Source of the DNA: Zygnema cylindricum
Taxonomy: Eukaryota > Streptophyta > Zygnematophyceae > Zygnematales > Zygnemataceae
DNA length: 64,000 nt
Reading direction: 5' to 3'
Assembly: GCA_037447655.1 (NCBI GenBank)
Contig: JBBHKE010000882.1
Span: 1-64,000 of the forward strand
Shown: one piece after another, positions 1 through 11,158 of the stretch
How positions within the stretch are numbered: the first letter of the stretch is position 1
Layout of the letters: every line of letters begins with the position of its first letter
Made by a program: the position numbers and the translations under genes
The notes under the pieces: model-generated
The model's input: the letters and a program-made list of their open reading frames with translations, nothing else
What the model was told of the DNA's origin: nothing
Database searches by the model: none

Positions 1-168
1 ATTTTCAGGCTAAGCTTTGGCTCCCTTGACGAAAGCGAAGTCATGGTCATGGATGTTCCCTACATTTCCATGGTGGTAATCTGTTATAGAAAACCAAATT
101 TTTCAAGGTCCGGCTTGAATGATAACAGAACATCTTTTCTTTCAGTTACACCAGGACACAGGCATTGA
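1..168 (+). other. Possible terminal exon of an upstream gene
   Basis: A reading frame is open from the first base of the window and stops at the TGA at 166-168, after about 55 codons. An AG (bases 6-7 are CAG-like) lies near the start, so this could be the 3' end of a gene lying to the left. I do not recognise the protein, and the frame is short enough to be chance. No promoter or other exon is visible. Confidence 0.15.
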
Positions 169-583
169 TCACTGATGTAGATATTTAGTGGAAAGGTTGA
201 TGGACAAATTGTCAAATGTGTTCCTGGAAACATCAATGTGTTTGTTGACAGATGTACAGCCTCGCAGACGAAACAGCTATCTGGATGTGTGTTTCTTAAG
301 CATCAAATTCGTCGCATTTACAACAGTTTTGTGTTTGCTTGATCAGGTTTTTTTTCTCTTTTACCTGGTCTGTTGCGTCTTGGTTGAAACTTGTTCAGAG
401 CTAGCCTGTTAAAGTTTCAAATTTGTTAACCTTTGTGAATGAGCTTGATTACTTCCCGGCTTTGTTATACGCCTCTGAAGTTCAAGCGACTCGTTATGTC
501 CTTCATGTTAAAATGATATTAGGTGAAATTGCTACTTTTCACTGAGAAACTGCTCACATTTCAAGTACAATCGCAGTTTTTAA
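169..583. other. Non-coding stretch upstream of the export-protein gene
   Basis: This stretch must hold the 5' exon or leader of the next gene, because the next coding exon has no in-frame ATG. A 74-codon frame at 188-412 begins with GTG, is hydrophobic and rich in Cys/Phe/Leu, and has no recognisable domain. I see no convincing start exon or TATA box. Confidence 0.3.
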
Positions 584-625
584 CTATTTACATCGCCAAA
601 CTACTCTGGTCTGTGTATCGAGCAG

Positions 626-1811
626 TTGTCTCCAACTCCTCGAGTCGTCAAAAGGACCGGCCGTGCCGTGCTTAAGCCATTGGCTGCTTGCTCAAATGAA
701 TCTCCCCCGTCTTCTTTCTCATGTGAAGAATTTTCTTTAACCCTTGTGCCCCTTCAAACAAAAGGGAATAGCCGTTCCATTATAAAGACACCTCGTTGGC
801 TGATCTCCTCCGGATTGTTGCTTCTCGTCCTTTTACCCCTTTTTGGACTTCTATCGCCCCCTGCTTTTGCATCAGTCCCCTCAGACTCTATTGCAGCTCT
901 GAGTTTTGGGCAAAAAGTTGCTTCATTTCTGCGATCGTCTGGTTTCCCCGATGAAGTTATAGTCTTCCTCATGGCGATGCTCCCTGTTTTGGAGCTTCGC
1001 GGTTCTATTCCAGTGGCCTATTGGATGAAGTTGGATCCCGTCAAAGCATCTTTTTTGGCCATTCTTGGGTAAGTCTACTGCGATAAAAAATTTATCGTTT
1101 TCTATTGTTTACTCTGTCTTTTTTGATCACCTGTACAGGCTTCAGTTAATGAGTTGCTCTACTTGCACATTAGTTGCTCGATTTGAGAAGTCATTTGCAC
1201 AAGATGGTTTTTCTCATAATGTTTCACTTTCAGTGAGACAAGGATATTATTATTATTCTATAATTTACCTCGAATTAAACTTAACATTTAGGGTTTCTGG
1301 GTATGGCCTCCGTGTGCTGGAATTTTTAGGATTTTTCTTTGCAACTCTTTATCGTCTCATTCTCCTTTCTTTTTGTCTTTTGTGCAGCAATATGGTTCCC
1401 GTACCTCTCATCCTCCTATTCTTAAAACCGATTTCGGAACAAGCTGCAAAAAGGAGTGAACTGTTAAAGAAACTTCTTTCGTGGATTTTCGACATGACGA
1501 GAAAGAAGGCGGGCCCGATTGCCGAATTCAAATGGCTTGGACTGATGCTCTTTGTGGCAGTTCCGTTGCCTGGAACGGGCGCGTGGTCCGGTGCCATAGC
1601 GGCTTTTATTTTAGAGATGCCTTTTTGGAGCGCTTTTTCGGCCAATTTTGTCGGTGTTGCTTTGGCCGGTATCATAATGAACATATTGTGCCAGCTTGGA
1701 CTGAAATCGGCGATTGTTTTCGGGTTAGTGCTTTTTGTAGTTTCTACATTCATATGGAGTTTTTTGAGATGGTTCTTAAGGGCTTCCCAGGAGGAGAAAG
1801 TGGAGTCCTGA
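626..1811 (+). CDS. Small multidrug-export family membrane protein (COG2426 / Sm_multidrug_ex), probably plastid
   Basis: Two exons are clear. The first ends at 1068 before a GTAAGT donor; the second runs 1388-1811 (TGA) after a TTTTGTGCAG acceptor, and the phases match (2 then 1). The joined protein has a Ser/Arg-rich N-terminus like a transit peptide, then a hydrophobic segment, then the family core: LPVLELRGSIP at the end of exon 1, the NMVPVP junction, a charged loop, PLPGTGAWSG, and C-terminal membrane helices ending in a charged tail. The family is found in bacteria and, in plants, in plastids; its transported substrate is not firmly known. The frame is open upstream to a TAA at 581-583 with no ATG. 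An acceptor-like GAGCAG ends at 625, so I place the exon start at about 626 and infer a missing upstream exon with the start codon. The family call is confident, the 5' end is not. Confidence 0.8.
1069..1387 (+). other. Intron of the export-protein gene
   Basis: Donor GTAAGT at 1069-1074 and acceptor ending TGTGCAG at 1387. Removing 319 bases joins the two halves of the conserved domain in frame at a Gly codon. Confidence 0.85.
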
Positions 1812-3587
1812 TTGACTACTTATGACCTTTTAGTTTGTCCTATTATCTTCGCAGTGGGATTAGGGTATTTGCTGTTTTTAGAAATCATAGCGTCTTTTAC
1901 TCTGTAGGTAAGAGCTTTTGAGGTACAGTCACTTTGTAGGGTTGATTCTTTGGTGATGGTTTTAGTTGTCGTCGAAATTTTTCAAGAGGTAGAGATGAAA
2001 TTTAGTGATTATTTTCACGTGTTTGTCTTGAATGAATGATTCTATAATACCGAAGGTTGAGTAGAAGTTAGATAGTAGACCGCGTTTATCTTGGCTGAAT
2101 GAGTGACGATAAAATGGCATTATAAAGGTGACAAGACAATGTTACACAGGTGTCCTTTTCTGAAAGGTAAATCTCCGAGGTCATGTATATGCTTCTACTG
2201 TCAATAGTGTGGAATAGATTGCAGCACATCGCGGCTTTTTTGGTGCTACTTTTTTGCCTTAGCCATTTGTATGTGTCAGTGAACCAGAAATGTCGGAAGA
2301 TGGCTCACAATCTTGTGCGCTATCTTGGGACAACACTGTTAAAATATATGTGGTAGTGCTGAAACCTTGCTTCGCACTATGGTGTGAGATCGGCAGCTTT
2401 GTTTTTGCAAATTTCCATGGATCTCATAATGCCTTACATGTGATAGTTTTTCGTGATTTTTTGAATAAGGCAACTAACCCATCGCCATTAAGTGTCAAAC
2501 ATTTTTTGGGCAGTCAAATGCGTTTAACTTTGTGATTGACTGTTGGATTGTTTTTCCGAGGCAAGCGAAAGTTAACAGTCCCACCTTTAGACTGTGCTGT
2601 CATGATTAAAAATGAGACTACCGTTCGGTGAGATAAGGCACCTTGAATGTTTAGCACTAATAGCATCCCATTTTCTGAATTCTGTTCAGCAACAGTTACA
2701 CAATCGATTATTGTCTATAGTAACTGTATTTATTGACCTCCTAATTTGCGGAGAAGATCTTGTTTGATGTGTGTGCAAAAAAACTACATAATTTTGAAGA
2801 CTCGGGCTGTCGTACCTTTCATTGCTTTTGTTTTTTACTTTACTTTAACATAGCACATTTTTGGCTATATCATATCCTCATACGTAGGGAGGATATTGGG
2901 CAGTTAACACCATGTTCTCATACCCACAAAAAACATACATTGGCTGTTATTGCCACTCTATAAAGTGATCTATGCAATTCATATATGGAACTGTCACACT
3001 TTTAAACGATAGAATTTTTACATGAACTAATATTCTAGGTCAAACATCTCACAAAAAGCCAAATACTCTAAGCTTGAGCAGCTCGTCCAAAGAAGAAAAT
3101 GCCATATAATAGGTTAGCCCTCGAGAATGCCAAATAATTCACAACCATCTCAACATCTTACGATCAAGTCCTCCATTGAAAGCAACTTCACATGCACATC
3201 CCTTATTGTAGAAAAACGAATGCAATTAAAAAAGCATAAACACCATAATGGACAAATGTCTCAAATTGGCACTATCTAGTCCAATTATTATGATAATGTT
3301 AAGCCGCCATATGATCATGCCTATACCTCAGATATGAAGTATTGTACGTTACACGTGAGGTACTATGTATCTATCACAAACACTGTAACTAAAACATTCC
3401 TACATGCAGCAATTCCAAAGGTGGACATTGTAAGTGCCAAACATATCAAATCAGTTATTTCCTGACTTATTGATTGCACTGTTGCTTCACAAAATAAGGC
3501 TGAAAAGTCAAACTGAAGACAAGCAATTTTCTGTACAAAACAAGATACACAGAAGACGATCCCTAACATATTCCTGAACATACTTTC
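1812..3587. other. Intergenic and 3' untranslated sequence between convergent genes
   Basis: AT-rich sequence between the stop of the export-protein gene (+) and the stop of the GRAS gene (-). The genes converge, so both 3' UTRs should lie here. Short frames such as 2290-2535 and 2760-2963 show no family similarity I recognise. No repeat family or RNA gene was seen. Confidence 0.6.
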
Positions 3588-6500
3588 CTAAAAGTCGGGC
3601 GTTTTCCATGCAGATGCAAAAAGCAGACTCCTGCCCTTCCAGTTTAACGTCACCGCCCCGTTTCGTCGCTGCAAGGAGAATCCCTCTCCTGTTCTTTGCA
3701 GAATCGGCTGCAGTCCAGAAATTGTGTGTGAGGACATCGACAGAGTCTGGAAACCAGCTTTGACCATTCGATCTCGCCACTGCTCCAAACGCTCGCAGCG
3801 AATGACTCTTTGCAACCCTTCACATGCGACCACGTTGATGATTTCTCGAGCAAACAGATTCCGTTCCACAACACGCTGCAAAGAACTTCCTCCTGGAAAT
3901 GCCGCATCCAGCGAGTTCAAGACGCTTGCGTAAAAGTCGAGTGCTTCTTTAAAGCGGGCCATGAAGAAGAAGCCGTTGGTATCGCAGTCCATCTCCGATA
4001 TTGCCACCACTACCGGCTTCAAGAGACGGATGGACTGCAGAGGTCAACATAAGTACAGAACAGAGTCAGACACAAAAGTAAATCAGAGGCAGGTACCCAC
4101 TGGAGGAGTGAGATGCAATTAGAAGTGGAGTAACCAATCCCACAGCCGTTCGTTCATGCATTTGAAAAAAACACAAACTGAACGAACGGAGTGAGATTAA
4201 GACAAAAAATCCCCTTCCTGAGTTTCCTTTAATCAACATGGCGAGGAACACCCAATGCCTTTCTCCCATAATAGCGACATTGATGGCTGACTTCAAAAGA
4301 ACAAAACCAAGCTCCTCTATAAGAACCAGATTCGATACGAAAAAGGTCAAGCCTCTTTTACAGTAAAAAAAAAGCATTCAAATGACAGAATTATCTTCTT
4401 CTTCTCACCTTACAGCAGTGACCAACTACACACGGTTCCAATATAGTTCAAAAGTCAAACCCATCGACTCCAACTGAAAGGAATTTGTTTCATACATTGA
4501 AAGACATGTTCGCAACTCTGTGAAGAGATTGTAACTTACATCCCTAACTTACAAACATTTCATGACATCTACCGTCAGTCTTTTAGAGCAAGACTCACCT
4601 GAAGAACAATGTCTCGAGGGTTACAGCGCACAACTGTCGCATCATAAAGATTACGCAATCGCAGACAACAAGAAAACGCAAGTGCCTCTCCTTCTCGCAA
4701 CCCAAATAAAGTTGAGTCTAAACGGTCTAACTGAAACTCGATTACATTATACTCAAAAGACATCCCTACACTTCTAGCTATCCTTGTAAGATGAGCTTTA
4801 ATAACGTCAGGAGGCGGTTTCGCATCATCTTTGCCAGCAGAGGTTGGACAATCCACAGCTGTTATTCGGAGACTTGGAGGGCCTCCAGGCTGTTTCGCGA
4901 GTCGTTCCATCAAGGAAGGCCACTGGCCTCCTTGCCACACCCCAAAATCCACGATGTGCACAGCAGAGTGTCCTGCTACTGCATCAAAAATGGAACTGTT
5001 TACCGCTTCCGTTGAAAATTGTATGTACGGCAAACGGTCAAAAAACTCCTCCATAGATAGGCGTGTGTTCTGTTTCTCCCATCCCAACGGCCTAGATCCA
5101 TTAGCCAATCTACAGCTAGGCAGCCGGAGAGCTCCAAACATATTTAGCTGACATCCTAAACAAGCAAAGGAATTCACCTTCACTATTTAAAAACAGCTGT
5201 GCATAATTTTCCAGCAGACTGTCACAGGGTGTTCAGATGATAACAAACCAAAAAAAACAAAACATGTCGAATAGAGATTGACAGTGGTATAGATGGTCTA
5301 CATAACAGTAGTTTATGGATTTGGAGAGCACAGAATAGCAGCCTGCATTGGGCAGTCAGCCTTGACAGGACAAAATGTAGAATGAAGAAATTGAATATAT
5401 CATCAGCCTGTCCTCTTCTATGATCCTATCTTAAATGTCAAAAGAAGATTCCAACTGGAGCAAGCTTCAAAAAGTGAATTTTACCGTCGCAGACTCCCTG
5501 GAAGGAGAGTTGAAGCGCTCTGCACCACTGGCAGTTGATCTCACCCAAAGAGCATCCATGAAGTAGTATGCAAGCCGCTGTAAGGCATCGCCCACTGGGC
5601 TAACCATATCCCGCAACACACCCATCAAAAAACGCACTCGAGGCTGCACATGAAAAAGAAAATGCAGCCCATATTTCTGTTAGCTCAACCTGCTCCATCA
5701 ATCATCTCCAGAATCTTCCATCCCGCTGGGACAACTGGTACATGACTCATAAAAGCTAGAATCATATGTGTGTGTGTACAGTTTGCAACATAAATGTACT
5801 TTTTTGGGCATGAGAAACATACGTTTATTAAAATAAATCATGATTCAGCGGCACCCACATTTAGCGTAGGAAACAGTCGAGGCAATAACCTGCTCATCCA
5901 TAGCAATGGCTTCGGCAAACGCGATGAGTTGTTTGCGAAGAAGTTGTTCGGAAACCTTGTTGCCTGTCTGACCTATCACTGGGGCGCTTAATGCTGCATC
6001 AACCATTGGGTCCACCAGTGGGCAAGCACCATTAGCTATTGAGCTCTTTCTACTTCGTGCAACTGGCATAGAAGAGCGTGAAGCACCAAACACAGATTGG
6101 CCGGAGTTGGTTCGCTTGCGAATGACATTTCCAGGAAGGCCTGGAAAGATATCTGGGGAACTCTCAGGACTATCGACTAGTGCAGCCTTCACTGTGGGCT
6201 TTCTTGTACTTGCAGCAACCAATGCTGCTAATCGAGCTGACATGTCGGCTGGTCGAGTCTCTCTGGACCTATTATTCTTGGTGACCAGTGGTTGCTGAGC
6301 ACTTATGCTGCTCACACCAACTGGCCCTGTCTCTTTCCAAAGTGCATCTTTAGGTAGTTGAAAATCAAACTTAGGCGTGCCACACAGGCCACAAGTACAG
6401 ACCCCTTCGCAATTCCCACTCGAAGTCTCCTCTGTTACTTTGCGGTTCAAATTGTTGAAAGTTTCCCACTTAGAGGAGGACATTTGCACGATTTCCAGGC

Positions 6501-7953
6501 TGCGCTCTGGCACATCACTTCTCTTTGCAAACACATCCACGTACTTGCCAAGAGGATTGCAAGGAGTGCGTGTGGCGAAGGAAAGGTCCAGCGACCAGGT
6601 TTCATTCAAGGTTGTTGCACTAATGGATCCCCTGCAACTGCCTTCAGATTGCATTGCACTTCTCACCATGTTGCTTTCCACATCCGATGTAACCCTTTCA
6701 CTTTTCTCCTGCCCATCTAGTTGCAGGGCAGGAGCCTGTATCTCAGCATTCCAGCTGTAGTTTGAAGATGTCGCCTGTACTGCTGAGCCATCATGTCTCT
6801 CCGAAGATTCTGTATGTACTTTTACTGGCAGTGCCGCATGAATTTGAATCTTATCGAAAGAGGATACGTTTGTAGTGTTAGAACCTGAAAGTTGTTCTGG
6901 ACAGTTTTTCACCAGCCATTGGTCAAGCTCAGTAGCAAGTTGAGGTTCTGCTGACGTCAGCAGCGAGTCTTCCAAAGCAGGTTGCGTATCAAGAACAGAG
7001 GGTTCCTCCCACAAGTCATCGGATGCCAACTGTCCCGTAACCACAGACTGCCAGTCCCCATACTGAGCCTGACAATTGCTTAGGTCTGGGGTTTCCTCTG
7101 ACGTCACTTCTTCTCCTGAACCTACAGCCGAACCCCTGGAGACAGGCAAAGCAACTAACTTCTTTTAAGAACAAAAAAATAACGTTCTCTTGTGAAAGAT
7201 AGGCGCCATATCTGAAATCCACTGGAATGCCTGCAACTAATCAGCTTCAGCTTACAATCAAAGAACTTGGCTCCACTGTTAAGTTCTATCCAAGACATTG
7301 GGCAATGTTTACATCAAAAAGTCGGAGACCACCGAGTATATGCCTTAATTCAACCAAGTATGCAAACATAAAATACAGACTTCTCAGTGGTCACAACTAA
7401 ATGTAAGTGCGGTTAAAAATGAAAACAGAGTACGTGGCTTGCTCCTTAACACACGCGTGGCAATTTTTTTTTCTATCCGTAAGCTTAAAAAATAAATAAC
7501 GTGAACATGTTTTGAAACTATGACTGTTATTCTTGAAACTATAGCTGTTATTCTTGATTCTCGGCCGACCCTGTTTCACGTTTATTCATTAGTAACTATT
7601 ACCATCACAAGTATAAGCTGTGACAACTTTTTTTGCCAATTTCCTTCGGATTTTTACATGAATAAAACATTCAACAGCTCAACAAAGGACTTCTTTTCCA
7701 CCTCAACAAAGGACTTTGAAGAGTTGAAACCTATGAGCCTGTAACAGGATAATAACAAACTGCACGAACAAGAGGGTCACTATTGACTGAATATTTCAGA
7801 GCCAACTTACGTGAAATATTTTTTAATAGGAGATAACTCGGGAGGTCCCTCCAACAGAGCCAAAATATCATCCACATCCTGGTCCGAAGAAAGTTCTTCC
7901 AGCAATTGCTGTTCAAGCACGTCTACCAGGGGCCACTGTCCCAGCATAGTCAT
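3588..7953 (-). CDS. GRAS-family transcription regulator
   Basis: Five exons on the minus strand: 7953-7811, 7135-5890, 5643-5485, 5147-4599 and 4034-3588 (TAG). The splice phases close exactly and total 2544 bases (847 residues). The first ~450 residues are a low-complexity Ser/Glu-rich region typical of GRAS N-termini. The GRAS domain follows in order: leucine-rich region I (KQLIAFAEAIAMDEQ), a helix with SPVGDALQRLAYYF, the VHIID-type motif (VHIVDFGVWQGGQWPSL), PGGPPSLRITAVD, the PFYRE part (FMARFKEALDFYASVLNSLD and AREIINVVACEG), and the SAW end (WKGRSLLFASAW). GRAS proteins act in the nucleus as transcription regulators in hormone, root and symbiosis signalling. The PGGPP stretch resembles NSP1/SCL types, but I do not assign a subfamily. 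Donors include GTGAGT and GTAAGT; the exon 2 donor (GTTATT) is weak but keeps phase. Start ATG 7953 is chosen; an in-frame ATG at 8007 is an alternative. Confidence 0.9.
7136..7810 (-). other. First intron of the GRAS gene
   Basis: 675-base intron. Read on the minus strand it starts with GTAAGT after ...TATTTCAC and ends with CTGTCTCCAG. The split codon phases (2+1) agree. Confidence 0.7.
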
Positions 7954-8007
7954 GGCAAAAATGACACTCAGATTTCTGCAATGGCTTTTGGAAGGTTCGT
8001 GAATCAT

Positions 8008-8873
8008 CAACTTCGTTTTTTTTACTAGAATCAACAGGTAGCCCAATTCATCTCAAGTTCTTCATAATCCTGTCATAAGGTTGACAGAAAGTAAGAGGCA
8101 CTCCAAATATTTGAATTCTTGGGCCAGAGCAAACAGCACAACATAGTCTGGAAGTGCACATAGACACATACGTATGGTCATATTACAAGCATACTCGGCT
8201 CCTTATTTCGCGGATGTGATACTAACCTGCCGGTCCCGCAAAGTACACCGTTAACACTAATAGCGATACACGGTTGCGTAAAGGCTTGCAGATAAAATAC
8301 GTAATTTTTAGGACTCAACCCTAGTTCTTCAAATCGAGCGATTTTTTTCATTTTTTCCAGTTTCTACGTCTTGTACATGACTTTTGAAAAAATCGCAAAA
8401 AAACGCGATGTACTTTCTGTCCGGTAAACTGAACGGACACTTCACGGGAAAGGTACAGACAATTTACGGTAACTGTACGTTTTTACGGAAATTGTACAGA
8501 AGTTGACGAAAAGATACGATGCACGTATTGATACTTTCTGTTTTGTAAACTGAACAGAAATTTCACAAATATGTACGGAATAATATCGTATATGTACAAA
8601 CAAATTCGAAAAGAGACGTTGCAGCGTCACACTATTTGCGCGCGGTAAGTTTAAATTGTGTACGAACGTCTTCTTCAAATTTTTGAAAAAAGCCGTCATG
8701 AAAACTTGAAAGCGAATCTTGAAAGAAGACGCCATTACTGAATAGATCAAGGACATATATGTATTTCTTTTCTGGTTTAATGTGATTGTTTTTTTTTATA
8801 TTATTAACATGTTACGTTGTGCAATGTTGACTGATGAAAAATGTCATCTGCATATGGCCTGCACTCTGTTTTT
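8008..8873. other. Upstream spacer of the GRAS gene with a degenerate duplication
   Basis: Likely 5' region of the GRAS gene. About 8408-8620 holds a degenerate tandem duplication of roughly 110 bases, each copy carrying a CTTTCTG..GTAAACTGAACRGA core and a following TTCAC. No TATA box or other motif stands out with confidence. Confidence 0.4.
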
Positions 8874-9110
8874 TTTAGTCGCATGCTCTCGGAGAGGTAG
8901 AGAGAGAAGGCCATGGCTCCTTGTTTTTTTGTAGTCGCATGCTCTCGCAGAGGTAGAGAGAGAAGGCCATGGCTGCCTGTCAGATAGCCTTAGACAGATA
9001 AACAATATTAATCTAACAAAAATGAGGCGTTATCCAGGATTTGAACCTGGTCTTACAGATTCTCAAAGTATCCTCAGTGGGCGTCGTCCATAAACAGTTA
9101 ATGTAGATTT
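8874..9110 (+). repeat. Degraded LTR-like fragment with internal tandem copy
   Basis: A ~55-base unit ending in GGCCATGGCT is present twice in tandem (about 8874-8928 and 8929-8984). About 60 bases further on is a T-arm-like palindrome, CCAGGATTTGAACCTGG, near 9040. The same order (CCATGGCTGCC, ~60 bases, T-arm-like palindrome) occurs in every LTR of the copia cluster that follows, so this is probably a remnant of a related LTR. Confidence 0.5.
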
Positions 9111-9176
9111 TCCAATACACACACGAGGTGTGATAATAATTTAAACAATTAAAATTTTCTACCGCTCATTTAACGG

Positions 9177-9486
9177 TGTTGAATTTAATGGATTTCTAGA
9201 GTATTTTCTAGGTTTAAATATGTTACTATAAAAGAAAAAGAAAAAGGACGGACAGCTTGCCACCACCTCCTCTCTCTAGCCCCCATACTTGTTGTAGTCA
9301 TTGAAGGATAGAGAGGGTGGTTGATCCATGGCTGCCTTAGCTCTACAGGCAGTTATTTTTAGTAGGTTACTAAAAATATATATGACGGACCCGGGATTTG
9401 ATCCCAGTACCTGCACTTCGTCAAGTTGGCCGATAGCGGTCACCTTTATCCTATTAGACTAGGACCAATGCTAAGTGCTATAGTAT

Positions 9487-9525
<39 letters not shown>

Positions 9526-10196
9526 AGGAACAAATCCATTCAACTAAAACTGTATACGGCAAGCATAGATACAGTTTTATGAAAGTACGAAGTACGACAC
9601 TATTTCAAAACAGATACCACGCATTTTTGTTTCGACAGCGAAACAAATGTCGCGCAAGTATTTATAACGGCTAAGATTGCGTCTCGCCGCAAATCCAACA
9701 ACGAACATCATCGCCGAAATCCCGGAGTGGTCACTTTGGCGTTTTGTGACGTGGCATGACCTAGAGCCACGTGGAGAGATGACATTTGGTCATGGAATTC
9801 CAAGGAATGTACAAACGAGTGAAAAGCAGACAGGCGTCCGCTTAATAGCCTTGTCGTACATACTTCGTACAAAAGGTATACCGACGGTAGTACTTTTTGG
9901 TACGGTACAGTAATCTGATTGGTCCGTACTTCAGTAGATAGAAGTTATTAGAGGGAATCAGGACTTAGAAGATTCTGGTAGGTACCTCTCCCTTTGAGAG
10001 TTTGTACAAATTGGCATTTTTACTGCCTCATAACTTATCGGCTGGTTGGCTGTTTTTAGTGATTCTTTTTGCTACGAAGTAGTCAAACTCTTATTTTGCC
10101 TCCCTGGATAGCAGTGGTTTTGGCTTGAAATGGGTTATTTAAATACTATCTAGAGGCTTCCTGTATTTGTGGTTCAATGGAGGACACAGAATTGCA
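9177..10196 (+). repeat. 5' LTR of element A
   Basis: 1020 bases beginning TGTTGAATTT and ending ATTGCA. It matches the 3' LTR along its length. It contains an (AT)n run (about 9491-9522), the tRNA-like hairpin (about 9383-9423), and at its very end the gag start codon (ATG 10177-10179), so the first six codons of gag plus two bases are LTR sequence. Confidence 0.9.
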
Positions 10197-11140
10197 AGTT
10201 ATGGGCCCACCCTCTAGGGTGCCCACATTTAATGGATTTGGGTTCATCTATTGGGAAGCCATGATAATGTGAGCTTTGTGCGAAAAACGATACTGGGGTA
10301 TCGTCAGTGGAAAAGTGAAACGTCTACCTTCGGGAAGTCCACCAGGATTTGGAGGAGTAAGGTTTCTTTCAGCAACGACTGCCTCAACGGAGGAGGCAGA
10401 TGATGGGGACAACAGTGTGTGCGAAAAGGGGAAAGGGAAAGAGACACCTCTTACTCCTATTGCCACAGTACAGGGAGCGGCGACCGTGAAGACCGCGGAG
10501 AACGATACTCAAATGTGGGAGGATGTAAACATGGTTGCCAAGAACTTCATTTTGAGGCACCTCACTCAAGCTTTGGCCACCCCTCATCTTCACATTTACA
10601 AGGCTGAGGAGTTGTGGGTGAGTTTGGTGGAGATTTATAGAGCTGGAACCATTCAGGAGCTCCAGTTGGCTGAGCAAAAGCTAGTGAGTTACACTTACAA
10701 AGGAGGAAAGATGTTAGATTACTGTAATGATCTTTCTTGTTGGCATATGGAGATGGAAAGTTCAGGGTGGACAGGTACAATGAAAATGAAAGTTAACACC
10801 CTTATCATTACCAGATGAGTTCGAGAACATAGTGTATCGAGTACAAGAAATGCCTGATAGTTCATGGAAATGGAACATAGTGGTCAGGATGATACTTGTG
10901 TAGCAAAACACAATGGAGATTAGGAAAGGAGGAAAGAGCATTCAAGCTCTAGCAGCAAGAGGGGACCGATTGGGGAAGGACCCAAAGAAACCTTACAAAG
11001 GGAAAAGAGATCATTCTGGAGGACCGAGGCCCCCAAAGGGTCTTTCTCATTTTTGCAGAAAGTCGGGACACTTCATCGCAGATTGTGTCAAGCAGTCAAA
11101 GCTGAGGCTCCAAGAGAACTGTGGAGGGGGTTCTTCCTGA
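10177..11140 (+). pseudogene. Broken gag of copia element A
   Basis: Starts at the ATG inside the LTR (MEDTELQVMGPPSRVP...). The capsid-like region follows (CEKRYWGIVSG, then FILRHLTQ and an ELWVSLVEIYRAGT segment). A zinc-knuckle relic near 11050-11090 reads HFCRKSGHFIADC; its first cysteine is replaced by Ser. TGA at 10270-10272 and a frameshift near 10815 break it. Gag would form the particle that packages the RNA. The protein is recognisable from the intact sibling in element D (29483-30754). Confidence 0.85.
10197..10211 (+). other. Primer-binding site of element A (half tRNA-iMet type)
   Basis: Immediately after the LTR, GTTATGGGCCCACC (10198-10211) is complementary to the anticodon arm of plant initiator tRNA-Met (from memory: GGTGGGCCCATAAC), not to the tRNA 3' end. 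It is also coding sequence for gag (V-M-G-P). Confidence 0.75.
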
Positions 11141-11158
11141 GGGAAGAAAAAGGCACTT

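Noticed and set aside
188-412. 74-codon hydrophobic frame as the first exon of the export-protein gene
   Set aside because: It begins with GTG, has no obvious donor leading to 626 in phase, and no similarity I can point to.
3724-5151. Plus-strand frames over the GRAS gene
   Set aside because: Antisense shadows of GRAS exons, whose minus-strand protein has all domain motifs in order.
8442-8756. 104-codon minus-strand frame
   Set aside because: Lies in a degenerate repeat region, low complexity, no domain.
9030-9105. tRNA gene on the minus strand suggested by CCAGGTTCAAATCCTGG
   Set aside because: A T-arm-like palindrome is present but no matching acceptor, D or anticodon arms could be paired. 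The same module is part of the LTRs.
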